Notes: generated by a model not told the origin, from the letters alone. Positions 24,797-34,900 are shown, counted from the stretch's first letter. The stretch: DNA of 64,000 bases from Beijerinckiaceae bacterium (GCA_947370975.1 CANBNG010000021.1:1-64000); one strand, 5' to 3'. Made by a program: numbers and translations.

Positions 24797-25120
24797 TCAG
24801 GCGACGCGAAGCGCCGGGACTGTTGCTGTTGGCTTGCGCGGTCGCACGACAATCTCCACGTCCTGATCGAGCGCTACGAGAAACCGCATCAATCGCTCGA
24901 CGGAAAATTGCCTGAAGTCGCCGCGCAGCATTTTCGACACGTCAGGCTGCTTCACGCCAAAAAGCACAGCCGCCTCGCGCTGCTTGAGGTCGCGGTTTTT
25001 CATGAGCCGGGAAATTTTCAGGACAAGCTGGGCCTTGAGAAAATGCTCCTCGGCATTTGGCAGTCCAATGTCTGCAAAAACATTGCCCGTGCTTGTCTCG
25101 TAGTCGGCAAGTTTCTTCAT
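24797..25120 (-). CDS. higA: HigA-type XRE antitoxin
   Basis: A 107-residue helix-turn-helix protein. The DNA-binding region is KQREAAVLFGVKQPDVSKML, flanked by EEHFLKAQLVLKISRLMKNR and the C-terminal QFSVERLMRFLVALDQDVEI, the pattern of the HigA-like HTH_37 antitoxins paired with Gp49-type toxins. It should neutralise the toxin and repress the operon. Its ATG overlaps the toxin stop by 4 bp (25117-25120), so the toxin gene is first, as in higBA systems. It converges with the NRPS gene, ending 24 bp from it. Confidence 0.88.
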   Translation of the reverse strand: MKKLADYETSTGNVFADIGLPNAEEHFLKAQLVLKISRLMKNRDLKQREAAVLFGVKQPDVSKMLRGDFRQFSVERLMRFLVALDQDVEIVVRPRKPTATVPALRVA

Positions 25121-25482
25121 GAGGTTTGCTCCCGGTCGATCTCTTGTGCTCGGCGCAACCGCTGCATCATCAGCTCGATATCGCTCCTGGGTGTGCTCAC
25201 GCCCGACTTCGACTTTTTCTGGAATGCATGCAGGACGTAAACGCCGGAGGCGAAACGAACGGTGTAGATTGTTCGGAACGTGTCGCCGTTGTGGTCCTGC
25301 AAAATCTCGATCACACCGGGGCCAGCGCCCTTCATGATCTTCGTCTTGATGTGACGATCTCCAGATTGCGCCAGAAAGAGCCCGAAACCCATTCGGGACT
25401 GAACCTCCGCCGGGAAGGTGCAAAAGTCCTTGCGGCTCGAGCCGACCCACACGAGCATTTTCAGGAGAATGTCATCGACCAT
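25117..25482 (-). CDS. higB: HigB/Gp49-like RelE-superfamily toxin
   Basis: A 121-residue toxin of the phage-derived Gp49-like family (DUF891), an mRNA-cleaving RelE fold. Signatures are LVWVGSSRKDFCTFPAEVQS, MKGAGPGVIEI and RTIYTVRFASGVYVLHAFQK, with a basic KKSKSG near the C-terminus. Start ATG 25482 falls within a few bases of the predicted transcription start, so translation may be leaderless; the in-frame ATG at 25458 is an alternative giving the more typical N-terminus. It is the first gene of the pair with higA. Confidence 0.9.
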   Translation of the reverse strand: MVDDILLKMLVWVGSSRKDFCTFPAEVQSRMGFGLFLAQSGDRHIKTKIMKGAGPGVIEILQDHNGDTFRTIYTVRFASGVYVLHAFQKKSKSGVSTPRSDIELMMQRLRRAQEIDREQTS

Positions 25483-25485
25483 GAA

Positions 25486-25513
25486 AATATAGTGATTTCA
25501 CAATAATTGTCAA
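25486..25513 (-). promoter_or_regulatory. higBA promoter with palindromic operator in the spacer
   Basis: On the minus strand, TTGACA (25513-25508), a 16-bp spacer, then TATATT (25491-25486): a near-consensus sigma-70 promoter ending 3 bp before the higB ATG. The spacer contains the perfect palindrome GTGATTTCAC (25492-25501), a good HigA operator candidate. The predicted transcription start falls at or within the ATG. Confidence 0.65.
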
Positions 25514-25579
25514 TATGGATGATCATCTACCTCTGGTGCCGGATTGCCAAGCGCCGCGGCGGCTCCTAAAAAGCAGGTC

Positions 25580-26692
25580 ATGTCGCACAACACTTTTGGC
25601 CACCTTTTCCGCGTCACCACCTACGGCGAGAGCCATGGGCCGGCGATTGGCTGCATCGTCGATGGCGTTCCGCCGCGCGTGCCGATTGCGCCCGAGGATC
25701 TGCAGGTCTGGCTCGACAAGCGCCGCCCCGGCCAGTCGCGTTTCACGACGCAGCGCCAGGAACCCGATCAGGTGAAGATCCTGTCCGGCGTCATGGCGGA
25801 CGAGACCGGCCGCGTGGTCACGACGGGCGCGCCCATCGGCCTCCAGATCGACAATGTCGACCAGCGCTCCAAGGATTATGGCGAGATCGCCAAGAGCTAT
25901 CGGCCGGGCCATGCCGATTACACCTATGACGCCAAATATGGCATTCGCGATTATCGCGGCGGCGGGCGTTCGTCGGCCCGCGAGACGGCGATGCGCGTGG
26001 CAGCCGGGGGCGTTGCCCGCCTGATCCTGCCCGGCGTCACCATTCGCGGCGCGCTCGTTCAGATGGGCCCGCACAAGATCGACCGGTCGCGCTTCGACTG
26101 GGCCGAGGTCGATCGCAATCCGTTTTTCTGCCCCGACGCCAAGGCCGCAGAGGATTGGGAAGTCTATCTCGATGGCGTGCGCAAGGCGGGCTCATCCTGC
26201 GGCGCGATCATCGAACTGGTGGCTGAAGGCGTGCCAGCCGGTTGGGGTGCGCCGATCTATGGCAAGCTCGATGCGGAGCTGGCCTCTGCGCTGATGTCGA
26301 TCAATGCCGTCAAGGCCGTCGAAATTGGCGACGGCATGGAATCGGCCGCGCTGACGGGCGAAGAAAATGCCGATGAAATGCGCATGGGCGAGGACGGCAA
26401 GCCGCTGTTCCTGTCCAACCACGCTGGCGGCATTCTGGGTGGCATTTCCACCGGCCAGCCGATTGTCGCGCGCTTCGCCGTCAAGCCGACCTCCTCGATC
26501 CTGACGCTGCGCCGCTCCATAGACCGCACGGGCGCGGAGGTGGAATTGCGCACCAAGGGACGTCACGATCCGTGCGTGGGCATTCGCGGCGTGCCGGTGG
26601 GCGAGGCCATGCTGGCCATCGTTCTGGCCGACGCCATGCTGCGCCATCGCGCTCAGATCCTGGATCCGCGCGCCTGGCCCTTCAAGGACTGA
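25580..26692 (+). CDS. aroC: Chorismate synthase
   Basis: The 370-residue FMN-dependent enzyme that converts 5-enolpyruvylshikimate 3-phosphate to chorismate, the last common step of aromatic amino acid synthesis. Family patterns: GHLFRVTTYGESHGPAIGCI, the signature GGGRSSARETAMRVAAGG, and GGILGGISTGQPI. ATG 25580 starts MSHNTFGHLF; the open frame upstream to 25544 lacks similarity. Full length. It is divergent from higBA and convergent with the deacetylase gene, and is probably monocistronic. Confidence 0.97.
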   Translation: MSHNTFGHLFRVTTYGESHGPAIGCIVDGVPPRVPIAPEDLQVWLDKRRPGQSRFTTQRQEPDQVKILSGVMADETGRVVTTGAPIGLQIDNVDQRSKDYGEIAKSYRPGHADYTYDAKYGIRDYRGGGRSSARETAMRVAAGGVARLILPGVTIRGALVQMGPHKIDRSRFDWAEVDRNPFFCPDAKAAEDWEVYLDGVRKAGSSCGAIIELVAEGVPAGWGAPIYGKLDAELASALMSINAVKAVEIGDGMESAALTGEENADEMRMGEDGKPLFLSNHAGGILGGISTGQPIVARFAVKPTSSILTLRRSIDRTGAEVELRTKGRHDPCVGIRGVPVGEAMLAIVLADAMLRHRAQILDPRAWPFKD

Positions 26693-26702
26693 GTGCGGGC
26701 CT

Positions 26703-27662
26703 CTAGCGCGCCACCGCGCCCATCAGCATCATCACATGGGCGGCAGCCGAGCGGGCCAGACCTTCGAGGTCATAGCCCCCTTCGAGCACCGAGACGACGC
26801 GGCCCTTGGCCGTGCGACCGGCAATATCCATCAGCTTGCCGGTCGCCCAGCCGAAATCGGCTTCCACCAGATTGATATTGCCGAGCGGATCGCGCGCATG
26901 GGCGTCAAAGCCCGCCGAGATGATGATCAGGTCGGGTGAAAAAGCTTCAACCGCTGGCAGGATGCGGGTGTTCATCGCCTGGCGGAAAGCGACCCCGTCA
27001 TCGCCAGCGCGCAAGGGCGCGTTGACGATAGTGTCGAACTCGCCCGTCTCGCTGAGAGCGCCGGTGCCGGGGAAGAGCGGCATTTCATGCGTCGAGGCAT
27101 AAAGCACGCTCTTGTCTGACCAGAAGATATCCTGCGTGCCATTGCCGTGATGCACGTCGAAATCCACGATTGCGACGCGCTCGGCCCCGTGCACGGCCTG
27201 CGCATGACGCGCGGCAATGGCGACATTGTTGAAGAAGCAAAAGCCCATGGCGGTGGCGGTCTCGGCATGGTGGCCGGGCGGGCGCGTGACGACAAAGGCA
27301 TTGTCGATAGCCCCGCGCATCACCTCATCCACCCCATGGCACGCCCCGCCGACCGCGCGCAGGGCCGCGGTGAACGTGCCGGGCGACATGGCAGTGTCGC
27401 CATCGAGCCGCGTGATACCCTGATGCGGGGATGCCTCTTCCAGCGCCTCGAAATAGGCCTGCGGATGGACGCGCAAAATGGCCTCGCGCGTGCCCAGCGG
27501 TGCGGATTCGCGCAGCAGATCCTGAAATTTTTCATGCTCCAGAATGCGTTCGATCACGCGCGTGCGGTCGGGGCGCTCGGGATGGCCCGGGCCCATGTCA
27601 TGGGCGAGGCAGTCGCGATGGGTAAGGACGAGTGTCGTCAAGAGTTTTGCCTGTCTGCGCAT
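26703..27662 (-). CDS. Histone deacetylase family protein (class II-like)
   Basis: A 319-residue arginase/deacetylase-fold enzyme. Catalytic and zinc-binding elements: RPPGHHAET (tandem His), IVDFDVHHGNGTQDIF (Asp and His ligands), SAGFDAHARDPLG (Asp ligand) and the VLEGGYDLEGLA loop. In bacteria, relatives deacetylate polyamines, acetoin-pathway proteins or other acetylated amines; the substrate here is unknown. I chose ATG 27662 (MRRQAKLLTTLVLTHRD); a TTG a few codons later that gives LTTLVLTHRD is an alternative. It is divergent from the L,D-transpeptidase. Confidence 0.92.
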   Translation of the reverse strand: MRRQAKLLTTLVLTHRDCLAHDMGPGHPERPDRTRVIERILEHEKFQDLLRESAPLGTREAILRVHPQAYFEALEEASPHQGITRLDGDTAMSPGTFTAALRAVGGACHGVDEVMRGAIDNAFVVTRPPGHHAETATAMGFCFFNNVAIAARHAQAVHGAERVAIVDFDVHHGNGTQDIFWSDKSVLYASTHEMPLFPGTGALSETGEFDTIVNAPLRAGDDGVAFRQAMNTRILPAVEAFSPDLIIISAGFDAHARDPLGNINLVEADFGWATGKLMDIAGRTAKGRVVSVLEGGYDLEGLARSAAAHVMMLMGAVAR

Positions 27663-27871
27663 GTGGCGGGCGCGAGGCAAATTCTCCCGCGTGCCGCCAT
27701 GTCTGTCCAATCCTTATTAGCAAATGTTTAGGCCTGTGGGAGCACACTGACCTTGCGCTGTGTCAGCTTTGCCGCACCCTCGCCTTTTCGCATATGCAGC
27801 AAAGTTTCATGCGGTGGCCGTGCTAGAAGTCCGGCACATGTTCCAAGGCGTTCGGAGCGCAGAAAATATCT

Positions 27872-28477
27872 ATGAAATCCAGTTCCTTCATCTCATTGGC
27901 CGCTATCTGCCTGCTCGTTGCCGGTTGCAATTTCAAGGGCGTCCCCGACCCCTCGATGTCCGACCGGGACCGCAATTTCATCGCCATGGTGCCGACCATG
28001 GAAATGAACCTCGTCTACGAGCGCTATGAGATCGACGATCCGACGGGCGAGCCGCCCGGCACCATCGTGGTCGATACGAAGATGAAGTTCCTCTATCTCG
28101 TCCTGCCGAAGGCGCGCGCCATCCGTTATGGCGTGGCGACGGGGGCCGAGGCCTATGGCTGGACCGGCACGGCAACCATCGCGCGCAAGGCCGAATGGCC
28201 ACATTGGACGCCGCCTGCCGACATGGTCGCGCGCTGGCCCCATCTCAAGCCGGTGATTGCCGCAGGCGGTCTCAATGGCGGCCCTGACAATCCGCTCGGC
28301 GCCCGCGCGCTCTACCTCTACGACAAGGGCCGCGACACGCTCTATCGCATCCACGGCACCAATGAGCCGGAGACGATTGGCCACGAGGCCTCGTCCGGCT
28401 GCATCCGCATGCGCAATATCGATGTGATCGATCTCTACGCGCGCGTGCCAGCCGGAACGAAAGTCATCGTGCGATAG
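27872..28477 (+). CDS. L,D-transpeptidase lipoprotein (YkuD domain)
   Basis: A 201-residue exported protein. The N-terminus ISLAAICLLVAGC has a lipobox, so it is probably lipid-anchored in the periplasm. The YkuD catalytic motif is HGTNEPETIGHEASSGCIRM with H161 and nucleophile C177 of the SxGCxR type. L,D-transpeptidases form 3-3 peptidoglycan crosslinks or attach proteins to the wall. Start ATG 27872; no stronger upstream start. Gene is single in its region, with the small gene 28488-28679 convergent. Confidence 0.93.
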   Translation: MKSSSFISLAAICLLVAGCNFKGVPDPSMSDRDRNFIAMVPTMEMNLVYERYEIDDPTGEPPGTIVVDTKMKFLYLVLPKARAIRYGVATGAEAYGWTGTATIARKAEWPHWTPPADMVARWPHLKPVIAAGGLNGGPDNPLGARALYLYDKGRDTLYRIHGTNEPETIGHEASSGCIRMRNIDVIDLYARVPAGTKVIVR

Positions 28478-28487
28478 GCAGAGACGC

Positions 28488-28679
28488 TCAGGCGGCGCGG
28501 GTTTCTTCGCGCGGGCTCTGGGACTGCGCGGGAGATGGCGCGCGGGCCTCGGGCTCCTCGCGCATGTCGAGGGCAGCGCTCACCGCCGAGATCCCGATCT
28601 CGCGATAAAGACGCGCCAGGAGTGCGCGCGCATCTTCTGTTGCGGGCGGAAGGGGCCGGGAAAAGGCTGACTCGGACAT
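28488..28679 (-). CDS. Small hypothetical protein, 63 aa
   Basis: Not recognised. A 63-residue protein with a helical central part (EDARALLARLYREIGISAVS, then AALDMREEPEA) and a disordered charged C-terminus. No signal peptide, membrane segment or metal motif. Conserved small proteins with an ARALLARLYREIGI-like core seem to occur in Rhizobiales, and codon use fits, but I cannot assign a family. It converges with the L,D-transpeptidase with a 10-bp gap. Confidence 0.5.
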   Translation of the reverse strand: MSESAFSRPLPPATEDARALLARLYREIGISAVSAALDMREEPEARAPSPAQSQSPREETRAA

Positions 28680-28933
28680 GACAAACTCACTCGTACTAAC
28701 TGGCGCCCCTGAGGCCTTTCCACTTTTGCAATAGTGGAGTTAAAGCCCGCTTAAATTGCCAGGCTTCAGCTCTATTTATATTGCGCCTGTTGCAGGTGGC
28801 GCGGCCCAAAAACCGGTTGGGGCTCCCTTTCTGACGTCAGCTTAGCCATGTCTTCATGGTTGGGCTGCATAAGGGACGTGGGCTGGCGCAAAATGAGTTT
28901 GCCGTGGCCCGATTGCGACAGGTTTTTTCATTC

Positions 28934-29650
28934 ATGCCTTTCGACGCCATTCTCTTCGACAAGGATGGAACGCTCGTCGATTTCGACCAGACCTGGGGCC
29001 CCGCCGCGCATGAGGTCATGATGACTCTCGCTGCCGGTAACGAGGCTGCCTTTCGCCGTCTTGCCGAAGTCAGCGGCTTCAATCCCCGTGACAAGCAATT
29101 TGAGCCCGATTCGCCCTTCCTCACCGGCGCGCTCGAGATTTACGGGCCGCTCTGGGCCAAGGCGCTGGGCCGTCGCGATCTCATGCGCTTGCAGGAGGAG
29201 ATTGCCGGGCTGTTTCGCATCACCTCGCTGTCGTCGCTCACGCCCATCGGCCAGCCGTCTGTCTTGCTCCAAGGCCTGGCGGTCGCTGGCTTGCGGCTTG
29301 GCATCGTGTCCAACGATTCCGAAGCCTCTGTGCGTCTGCAGGCCGGGATGTTGGAGCTCACCGAATATCTCGATTTTCTGGCGGGCCATGATTCAGGCTT
29401 TGGCGCGAAACCCGGCCCCGGCATGATCGTGGCCTTTGCGGGTCGCTTTGGCATCGCGCCCGGCCGCATCGCGCTTGTTGGCGACACGATGCATGATGTG
29501 ATGGCCGCACGCGCGGCGGGTGCAGTGTCGATTGGCGTTCTGACAGGGCCTGCCCATCACGAGGATCTGGCCCAGCACGCGGATTACATTCTCGATTGCG
29601 CCGGCGATTTGCCGGCCTTTCTGGAGGATCTTGGCGCGCGCGCGGCCTGA
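28934..29650 (+). CDS. HAD superfamily phosphatase (phosphoglycolate phosphatase-like)
   Basis: A 238-residue HAD hydrolase. Motif I is LFDKDGTLVDF (D9, D11), motif II is IVSND, the lysine is in FGAKPGPGM, and motif IV is ALVGDTMHDVMAA, all complete, so activity is likely. The cap domain between about 15 and 85 is the C1 type seen in phosphoglycolate phosphatase (Gph). Substrate is unproven. I chose ATG 28934; the frame is open upstream to 28856. It converges with the MarR gene 3 bp after its stop. Confidence 0.9.
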   Translation: MPFDAILFDKDGTLVDFDQTWGPAAHEVMMTLAAGNEAAFRRLAEVSGFNPRDKQFEPDSPFLTGALEIYGPLWAKALGRRDLMRLQEEIAGLFRITSLSSLTPIGQPSVLLQGLAVAGLRLGIVSNDSEASVRLQAGMLELTEYLDFLAGHDSGFGAKPGPGMIVAFAGRFGIAPGRIALVGDTMHDVMAARAAGAVSIGVLTGPAHHEDLAQHADYILDCAGDLPAFLEDLGARAA

Positions 29651-29652
29651 GC

Positions 29653-30150
29653 CTAGCCCACAGCCGCTGATTTGCGCGTGCGCCGCGGGGCGGGGGCTCC
29701 GCCCGTCTGCTCGCGCACGAGATCGCGTGTTGTCACGAGCAATTTTTCGAGCGTCGCCAGCTGGTCTGGCGGCAGCCGCCCGAGCGTATCGACGACAAAG
29801 CGGCGCTGGATCGCAATGCCGCTTTCAGCAAGGCGACGACCCTCCGCCGTCAGATAGAGCGCATGCGAGCGCTTGTCGCCGGCAATCGAGCGTCGCTCGA
29901 CCAGGTTTGCGCTCTCCAGCCGGTCGATCAGGCCTGAAATATTGCCCTTGGTGACATAGAGCCGCTCGGCCAGTTCCTGCTGGCTCACGCCCTCGCGCTC
30001 GGTCAGCGTGGTCAGGACATCGCATTGGGGAACGGAGAGCCCGAGGGTGCGCACTTTCTCCGTGATCGCCAGATTGATGCGCGTTTGAAGTCGCAGCAAT
30101 CGGAACCATACACGTGCAGCATCGGCCTCTTGGCTCATCATCTTCCCCAT
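29653..30150 (-). CDS. MarR family transcriptional regulator
   Basis: A 165-residue winged-helix regulator. The recognition segment is VSQQELAERLYVTKGNISGL, with the wing ERRSIAGDKRSHALYLTAEG, standard for MarR. Such proteins are dimeric repressors released by small ligands, often aromatic acids. Start is ATG 30150 or the in-frame ATGs at 30141/30138, the latter preceded by GGGGAAG. It is divergent from the DUF1499 membrane gene, which it may control; there are 93 bp between the starts. Confidence 0.9.
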   Translation of the reverse strand: MGKMMSQEADAARVWFRLLRLQTRINLAITEKVRTLGLSVPQCDVLTTLTEREGVSQQELAERLYVTKGNISGLIDRLESANLVERRSIAGDKRSHALYLTAEGRRLAESGIAIQRRFVVDTLGRLPPDQLATLEKLLVTTRDLVREQTGGAPAPRRTRKSAAVG

Positions 30151-30243
30151 GATTTCGCGTTTGAACCTAGAGGTGTGCGCCGAGCCCGGCAAGGGAGGCG
30201 GGAAATTGCGCGCCGTCTGGACTGGTTGTATCAATAAAAGGGC

Positions 30244-31020
30244 ATGCGCCGCCTCATGATCGAAGAACCCTTTTCGACAGCCGCTCTCTGGTGCCGGCGG
30301 CTGGCGCTTTTTGCTATTGCCGTGGCTGCGCTTGGCATTGGGCTCGCCAAGTTTGGCGCGATCGATCCCTTGTCCGGCCTTGCCGTTCTGGCGGCAGCCC
30401 TGCTTCTTGCCTGCGTGGCCTGTTTGTTTGGCGGGGCCGCCTTCGTTGTGATCTGGCGCAAGGGCCTGCGGGGCGCGGGCATGGCGCTGGGCGGTCTTTG
30501 CCTCGCCGTGTTGCTCCTTGGCTTTCCCGCCTGGCTCGCCCTTCAGGCCATCCGGCTGCCGGTGCAAAATGACGTCTCGACCGATCTCATCGATCCGCCC
30601 GATTTCTCGCGCTCGTCGGCAGTGCTTGCCGCGCGCGAGGGCCACGCCAATGGCGAGGCGCCCAATGCCTGGCGCGAGGTCCAGCGCCGCACCTGGCCCG
30701 ACCTTCAGCCGATTGTGGTTGATCTCGACATAGGCGAGGCTTGGCAGCTGGTGCAAAGCACGGTCACGGCCATGCGCTGGAAGGTGATCGAGCGCCAGCA
30801 ACCGGGGGGCCGGCAGGGCCTTGGCCGCATCGAGGCGATTGATTATTCGCTGCTCCTCGGCTTTCCCGACGACATCACCATCCGCCTGCGCCCCGCCGCG
30901 GGGCAAACCCGCATCGACATCCGCTCCGCCTCGCGCTACGGGCGGCATGATTTTGGTGTGAATGCGAAACGCATCCAGAAATTTGCAACCGAATTGCAGG
31001 CGCAGCTCGACGCGCGGTGA
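30244..31020 (+). CDS. DUF1499 membrane protein
   Basis: A 258-residue protein with three predicted membrane helices in the first 110 residues (LALFAIAVAALGIGLAKFGA, LSGLAVLAAALLLACVACLF, LGGLCLAVLLLGFPAWLALQ). The C-terminal soluble domain is the DUF1499 type: IDYSLLLGFPDDITIRLRPA and RIDIRSASRYGRHDFGVNAK. The DUF1499 pattern I/SxSRxGxxDxGxN is visible. Function is unknown; the arrangement suggests an inner-membrane protein with a domain facing one side. Possibly controlled by the adjacent MarR protein. Start 30244 or the ATG at 30256. Confidence 0.83.
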   Translation: MRRLMIEEPFSTAALWCRRLALFAIAVAALGIGLAKFGAIDPLSGLAVLAAALLLACVACLFGGAAFVVIWRKGLRGAGMALGGLCLAVLLLGFPAWLALQAIRLPVQNDVSTDLIDPPDFSRSSAVLAAREGHANGEAPNAWREVQRRTWPDLQPIVVDLDIGEAWQLVQSTVTAMRWKVIERQQPGGRQGLGRIEAIDYSLLLGFPDDITIRLRPAAGQTRIDIRSASRYGRHDFGVNAKRIQKFATELQAQLDAR

Positions 31021-31025
31021 GTATT

Positions 31026-31937
31026 TTAGAGCAGAAAATATTGCGCATCCTGCGTGGCTGCGCCCTTGTCGGACACGATCATCGCGCGCGCCACCAGATC
31101 TTCGAGATGGGCCAGAACCGACAACCCCGCCGCGCCATGCAACCTTGCATCGAGCCCGTCATAAATCGCAGCCACGATCTGCGGGATGTGTGTGTCGCCC
31201 TGCGCAAGACGGGCAAGAATGGCGGCCTCGCGCTGGCGGCGATGGACAGCCAGTCCGCGCACGAAACGTTGCGGATCGCGCACAGCATCGCCGTGCCCCG
31301 GCCAATAGATGACATCGTCCCGCAGGCGCAGTTTTTCGAGCGAGGCCATGTAGTCGCTCATCTTTCCGTCGGGCGGCGCGACAATCGTCGTCGACCAGGC
31401 CATGACGTGATCGCCCGAAAACAGGCCCTTTTCCTCGGGCAGGGCAAAGGCGAGATGGTTCGAGGCATGGCCCGGCGTGGCAATGGCCGACAGGCTGAAG
31501 CCATTGCCTGAAAAGACCTCGCCCTCGCGAAGCACCTGATCGGGACGATGGGCGAGATCATGGCTTGCATCGAGCCTGCCCGAGGGCGGCTCGGGATTGG
31601 GCACATGGGTCGCGCAGCCGATGATGGGAGCCTGCGTCAGGGCCTGCAGAAGGCGGGCAGCCGGGGAATGGTCGCGATGGGTATGGGTGACAAGAATGGC
31701 CGCGACCTTTTCACCACCCAGCGCTGCGAGAAGGGCGCGCACATGGCTCTCGTCCTCGGGGCCGGGATCGATCACCGCGACCTGTCCCTCGCCCACGACA
31801 TAGGTGCAGGTGCCGGTAAAGGTGAAGGGCCCATGATTAGGCGCGATCATGCGGCGCACGAGCGGCGAGAGACGCGTCAGCGCGCCGGTGGGGCCGGGGC
31901 GCGAACGGTCGAAGGGAATGTCGTCCTGCGTGCTCAT
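31026..31937 (-). CDS. MBL-fold metallo-hydrolase (LACTB2-like)
   Basis: A 303-residue metallo-beta-lactamase fold protein. The zinc motif is VTHTHRDHSPAARLLQA (HxHxDH type), with later ligand histidines in TPGHASNHLAFAL and WPGHGD, and an aspartate in FSGDHVMAW. The C-terminal part (about 225-300: LAVHRRQREAAILARLAQGD, IPQIVAAIYDGL) resembles the winged helix of LACTB2-like proteins. Substrate is unknown (hydroxyacyl thioester or nuclease activity). It is 25 bp downstream of dnaE2 on the same strand and could be cotranscribed. Confidence 0.9.
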   Translation of the reverse strand: MSTQDDIPFDRSRPGPTGALTRLSPLVRRMIAPNHGPFTFTGTCTYVVGEGQVAVIDPGPEDESHVRALLAALGGEKVAAILVTHTHRDHSPAARLLQALTQAPIIGCATHVPNPEPPSGRLDASHDLAHRPDQVLREGEVFSGNGFSLSAIATPGHASNHLAFALPEEKGLFSGDHVMAWSTTIVAPPDGKMSDYMASLEKLRLRDDVIYWPGHGDAVRDPQRFVRGLAVHRRQREAAILARLAQGDTHIPQIVAAIYDGLDARLHGAAGLSVLAHLEDLVARAMIVSDKGAATQDAQYFLL

Positions 31938-31962
31938 GGCGCGAATATAGGCCTGTCGCCGC

Positions 31963-34900
31963 TCAATGGAAATTGCGCCCGCGCGGCATCACGCGCCGCG
32001 CCTCTTCCGCCGCCTGACGTTCGGGGACGACCTCTGCCTTTTGCGGGCCGATGAGCCTTGGCGCCGCCGGCGGATGCGCCGTCTTTTCGCGCGTCTGCGG
32101 ACGCTTGACCTCGTCAGCGCGCGCGAGCCCCGAAATGGCGCTGCCCTGCAGGGAAAGCAGGCTCAGCATGGGGGTGAGATCCTCGCAGTCTTCGGCAACG
32201 ATATGGATGACGCCGGCCTCATTCTGCACGCGGCCCCGGATGGCGACAAAACGCGCGCCGATGACAATGGCGCGCTGGGCCTCAAAAATTTTCGGCCAGA
32301 CAATCGCATTGGCAACGCCGGTCTCGTCCTCGATTGTCATGAAGACCACGCCCTTGGCCGAACCCGGCCGCTGGCGCACCAGCACGAGACCGGCCACCGT
32401 CACCAGCGGCAAGCGCCACGAGGCGACACGCGTTGCGCTGAGCGGCGTCGAAACGCGCGCGAGATCGGCGGTGCGCAAAATGCGCCGCCGGTCGAGTTCG
32501 CCGCGCAGGAAGGAGACCGGATGGGCTTTGAGCGAAAGTGAAAGATGGCGGTAATCCTCAACCACATGTTCGCCGAGCGGCATGGGTGGCAGCTGCGCAT
32601 CGGGTTCAAGCTCCAGACTGTCCGCGCCGCGAAACAGCGGCAGGTCATCCTTGTCGCCCGCGCGGTTGAGCCCGCGCACGGCCCAGAGCGCATCGCGCCG
32701 CTCAAGGCCGAGTGAACGAAAGGCATCGGCCTCAGCCAGATGTTCGAGCACGGCGGGCGAGAGGCCTGTGCGCAGCCAGAGATCGCGCACGGAATCATAG
32801 CCCTTGCCGCGTTTGGCCACGAGCCTCTCCATATCCTCCTCGCGCAGGCCCTTGATCTGGCGAAAGCCGATGCGCAGGGCGTGATGGGCGTGAATGAAGG
32901 CGCGCTGGCTTTCATGTTTGGGATGCAGGCGCTGGCCCGCACTTTCGCGCCGCTCCAGCCCATTGTCCCAATGCGAGAAGTTGATATCGACCTCGCGCGC
33001 CTCGACGCCATGTTCGCACGCATCGCGCAGAATTTGCGCGGGCGCATAAAAGCCCATGGGCTGCGCATTCATCAGCGCGCAGGCAAAGACATCCGGGTAG
33101 CGGCATTTCATCCAGGCCGAAGCATAGACGAGCAGCGCGAAAGAGGCCGCGTGGCTTTCAGGAAAACCATAGGTGCCAAACCCCTCGATCTGGCGGAAAC
33201 AGGCCTCTGCAAATTCACGCTCATAGCCGCGCGCTGCCATGCCCTCGACCATTTTCGTGTGAAACGTTCCGATGGTGCCAACCTTCTTGAATGTCGCCAT
33301 GGCGCGGCGCAATTGATCGGCCTCCGAGGGCGTGAAGCCTGCCGCGACAATGGCGATCTTCATCGCCTGTTCCTGAAACAGCGGCACGCCGAGCGTCTTG
33401 CCGAGCACGCCTTCAAGTTCTGCCGATGGATAAACGACTTTTTCAAGCCCCTGCCGCCGGCGCAGATAGGGATGCACCATGTCGCCCTGGATGGGGCCGG
33501 GGCGCACAATGGCAACTTCGATGACGAGATCGTAAAACGCAGCGGGCTTCAAGCGCGGCAGCATGGACATTTGTGCGCGGCTCTCGATCTGGAACACGCC
33601 GATCGTGTCGGCGCGCGAGATCATCTCGTAGACGCAGCGTTCTTCCGACGGGATGGTGGCCAGCGTCAGGTTGCGGCCGTAATGCCTGCGCAACAGATCG
33701 AACCCCTTGCGCAGGCACGACAGCATGCCGAGCGCCAGCACGTCGATCTTGAGAATGCCCAGTGAATCGAGGTCGTCCTTGTCCCATTCAATTGTCGTGC
33801 GATCCTCCATCGCGGCATTGGCGACGGGCACCACCTCATCGAGCCGCGCGCGGGTGATGACAAAGCCGCCCGTATGTTGCGAGAGGTGGCGCGGAAAGCC
33901 CTTGAGTTCCTCGGCAAGGGCGATGGCCTGTTTCAGCCGGGGCTCGTCAGGATCAAAGCCAAGGCGACGGATCTCGCCGTCTTCGAGATTGGCCGCCCCT
34001 GAAAGTGCGCTCACACTATCGTCTGAAAAGCCGAATGCCTTGCCGACATCGCGGATGGCCGAACGCGAGCGATAGGAAATGACTGTGGCCGTGAGGCCCG
34101 CGCGCAAACGCCCGTAGCGATTGTAAATATATTGCATCACCTCTTCGCGCCGCTCGTGCTCGAAATCGACATCGATATCGGGCGGCTCCTTGCGCTCTGG
34201 CGAGATGAAACGCTCGAAGAGGAGATCATGTTTTGTGGGGTCGACCTCGGTGATGCCAAGGCAGAAACAGATGGTGGAATTGGCCGCCGAGCCGCGCCCC
34301 TGGCACAAGATGCCGCGCCCGCGTGCAAAGCGCACAATGTCATGCACGGTCAGGAAATAGGCCGCATATTTCATCTGCGCGACAAGCTGCAATTCATGCA
34401 GGATGATGGCGCGGATCTTGTCGGGCACGCCGTCTGGATAGCGGAAGGCCGCGCCCTCCCAGGCAAAATGGGTCAGCGCCTCTTGTTCATCGGCAAAGCC
34501 TGCCCGCAATTCATCGGGATATTCATAGGCAAGTTGATCGAGCGAAAAGGCGATGCCTTTGAGAAAGGCCTGCGTCTGCGCAATGGCCTCGGGCGCTTCA
34601 CGAAAGATTCGCGCCATTTCACGTGGGCTTTTGAGATGCCGCTCGGCATTGACGGCAAGGCGCGTGCCGGCATGATCGATGGTTGCGCCCGTGCGCACGC
34701 AGGTGAGAATATCAGCCAGCGGACGGCGCGCGGCGTTGTGCATATGCACATCATTGGTGGCCAGAAGCGGCAGGCGCAGCCTGGCTGCAAGCCCGTGCCG
34801 CGCCATCAGGCTGCGCCGCATCGCGCGGCCATAGGTCATGGCGGCGGCAATCCAGACGCGGCCGGGCGCAAGCGCGCCAAGGGCTGCAATGCGCTGCGTG

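Noticed and set aside
32740..33765. A 341-residue plus-strand frame inside dnaE2
   Set aside because: Antisense to a highly conserved polymerase region; no domain.
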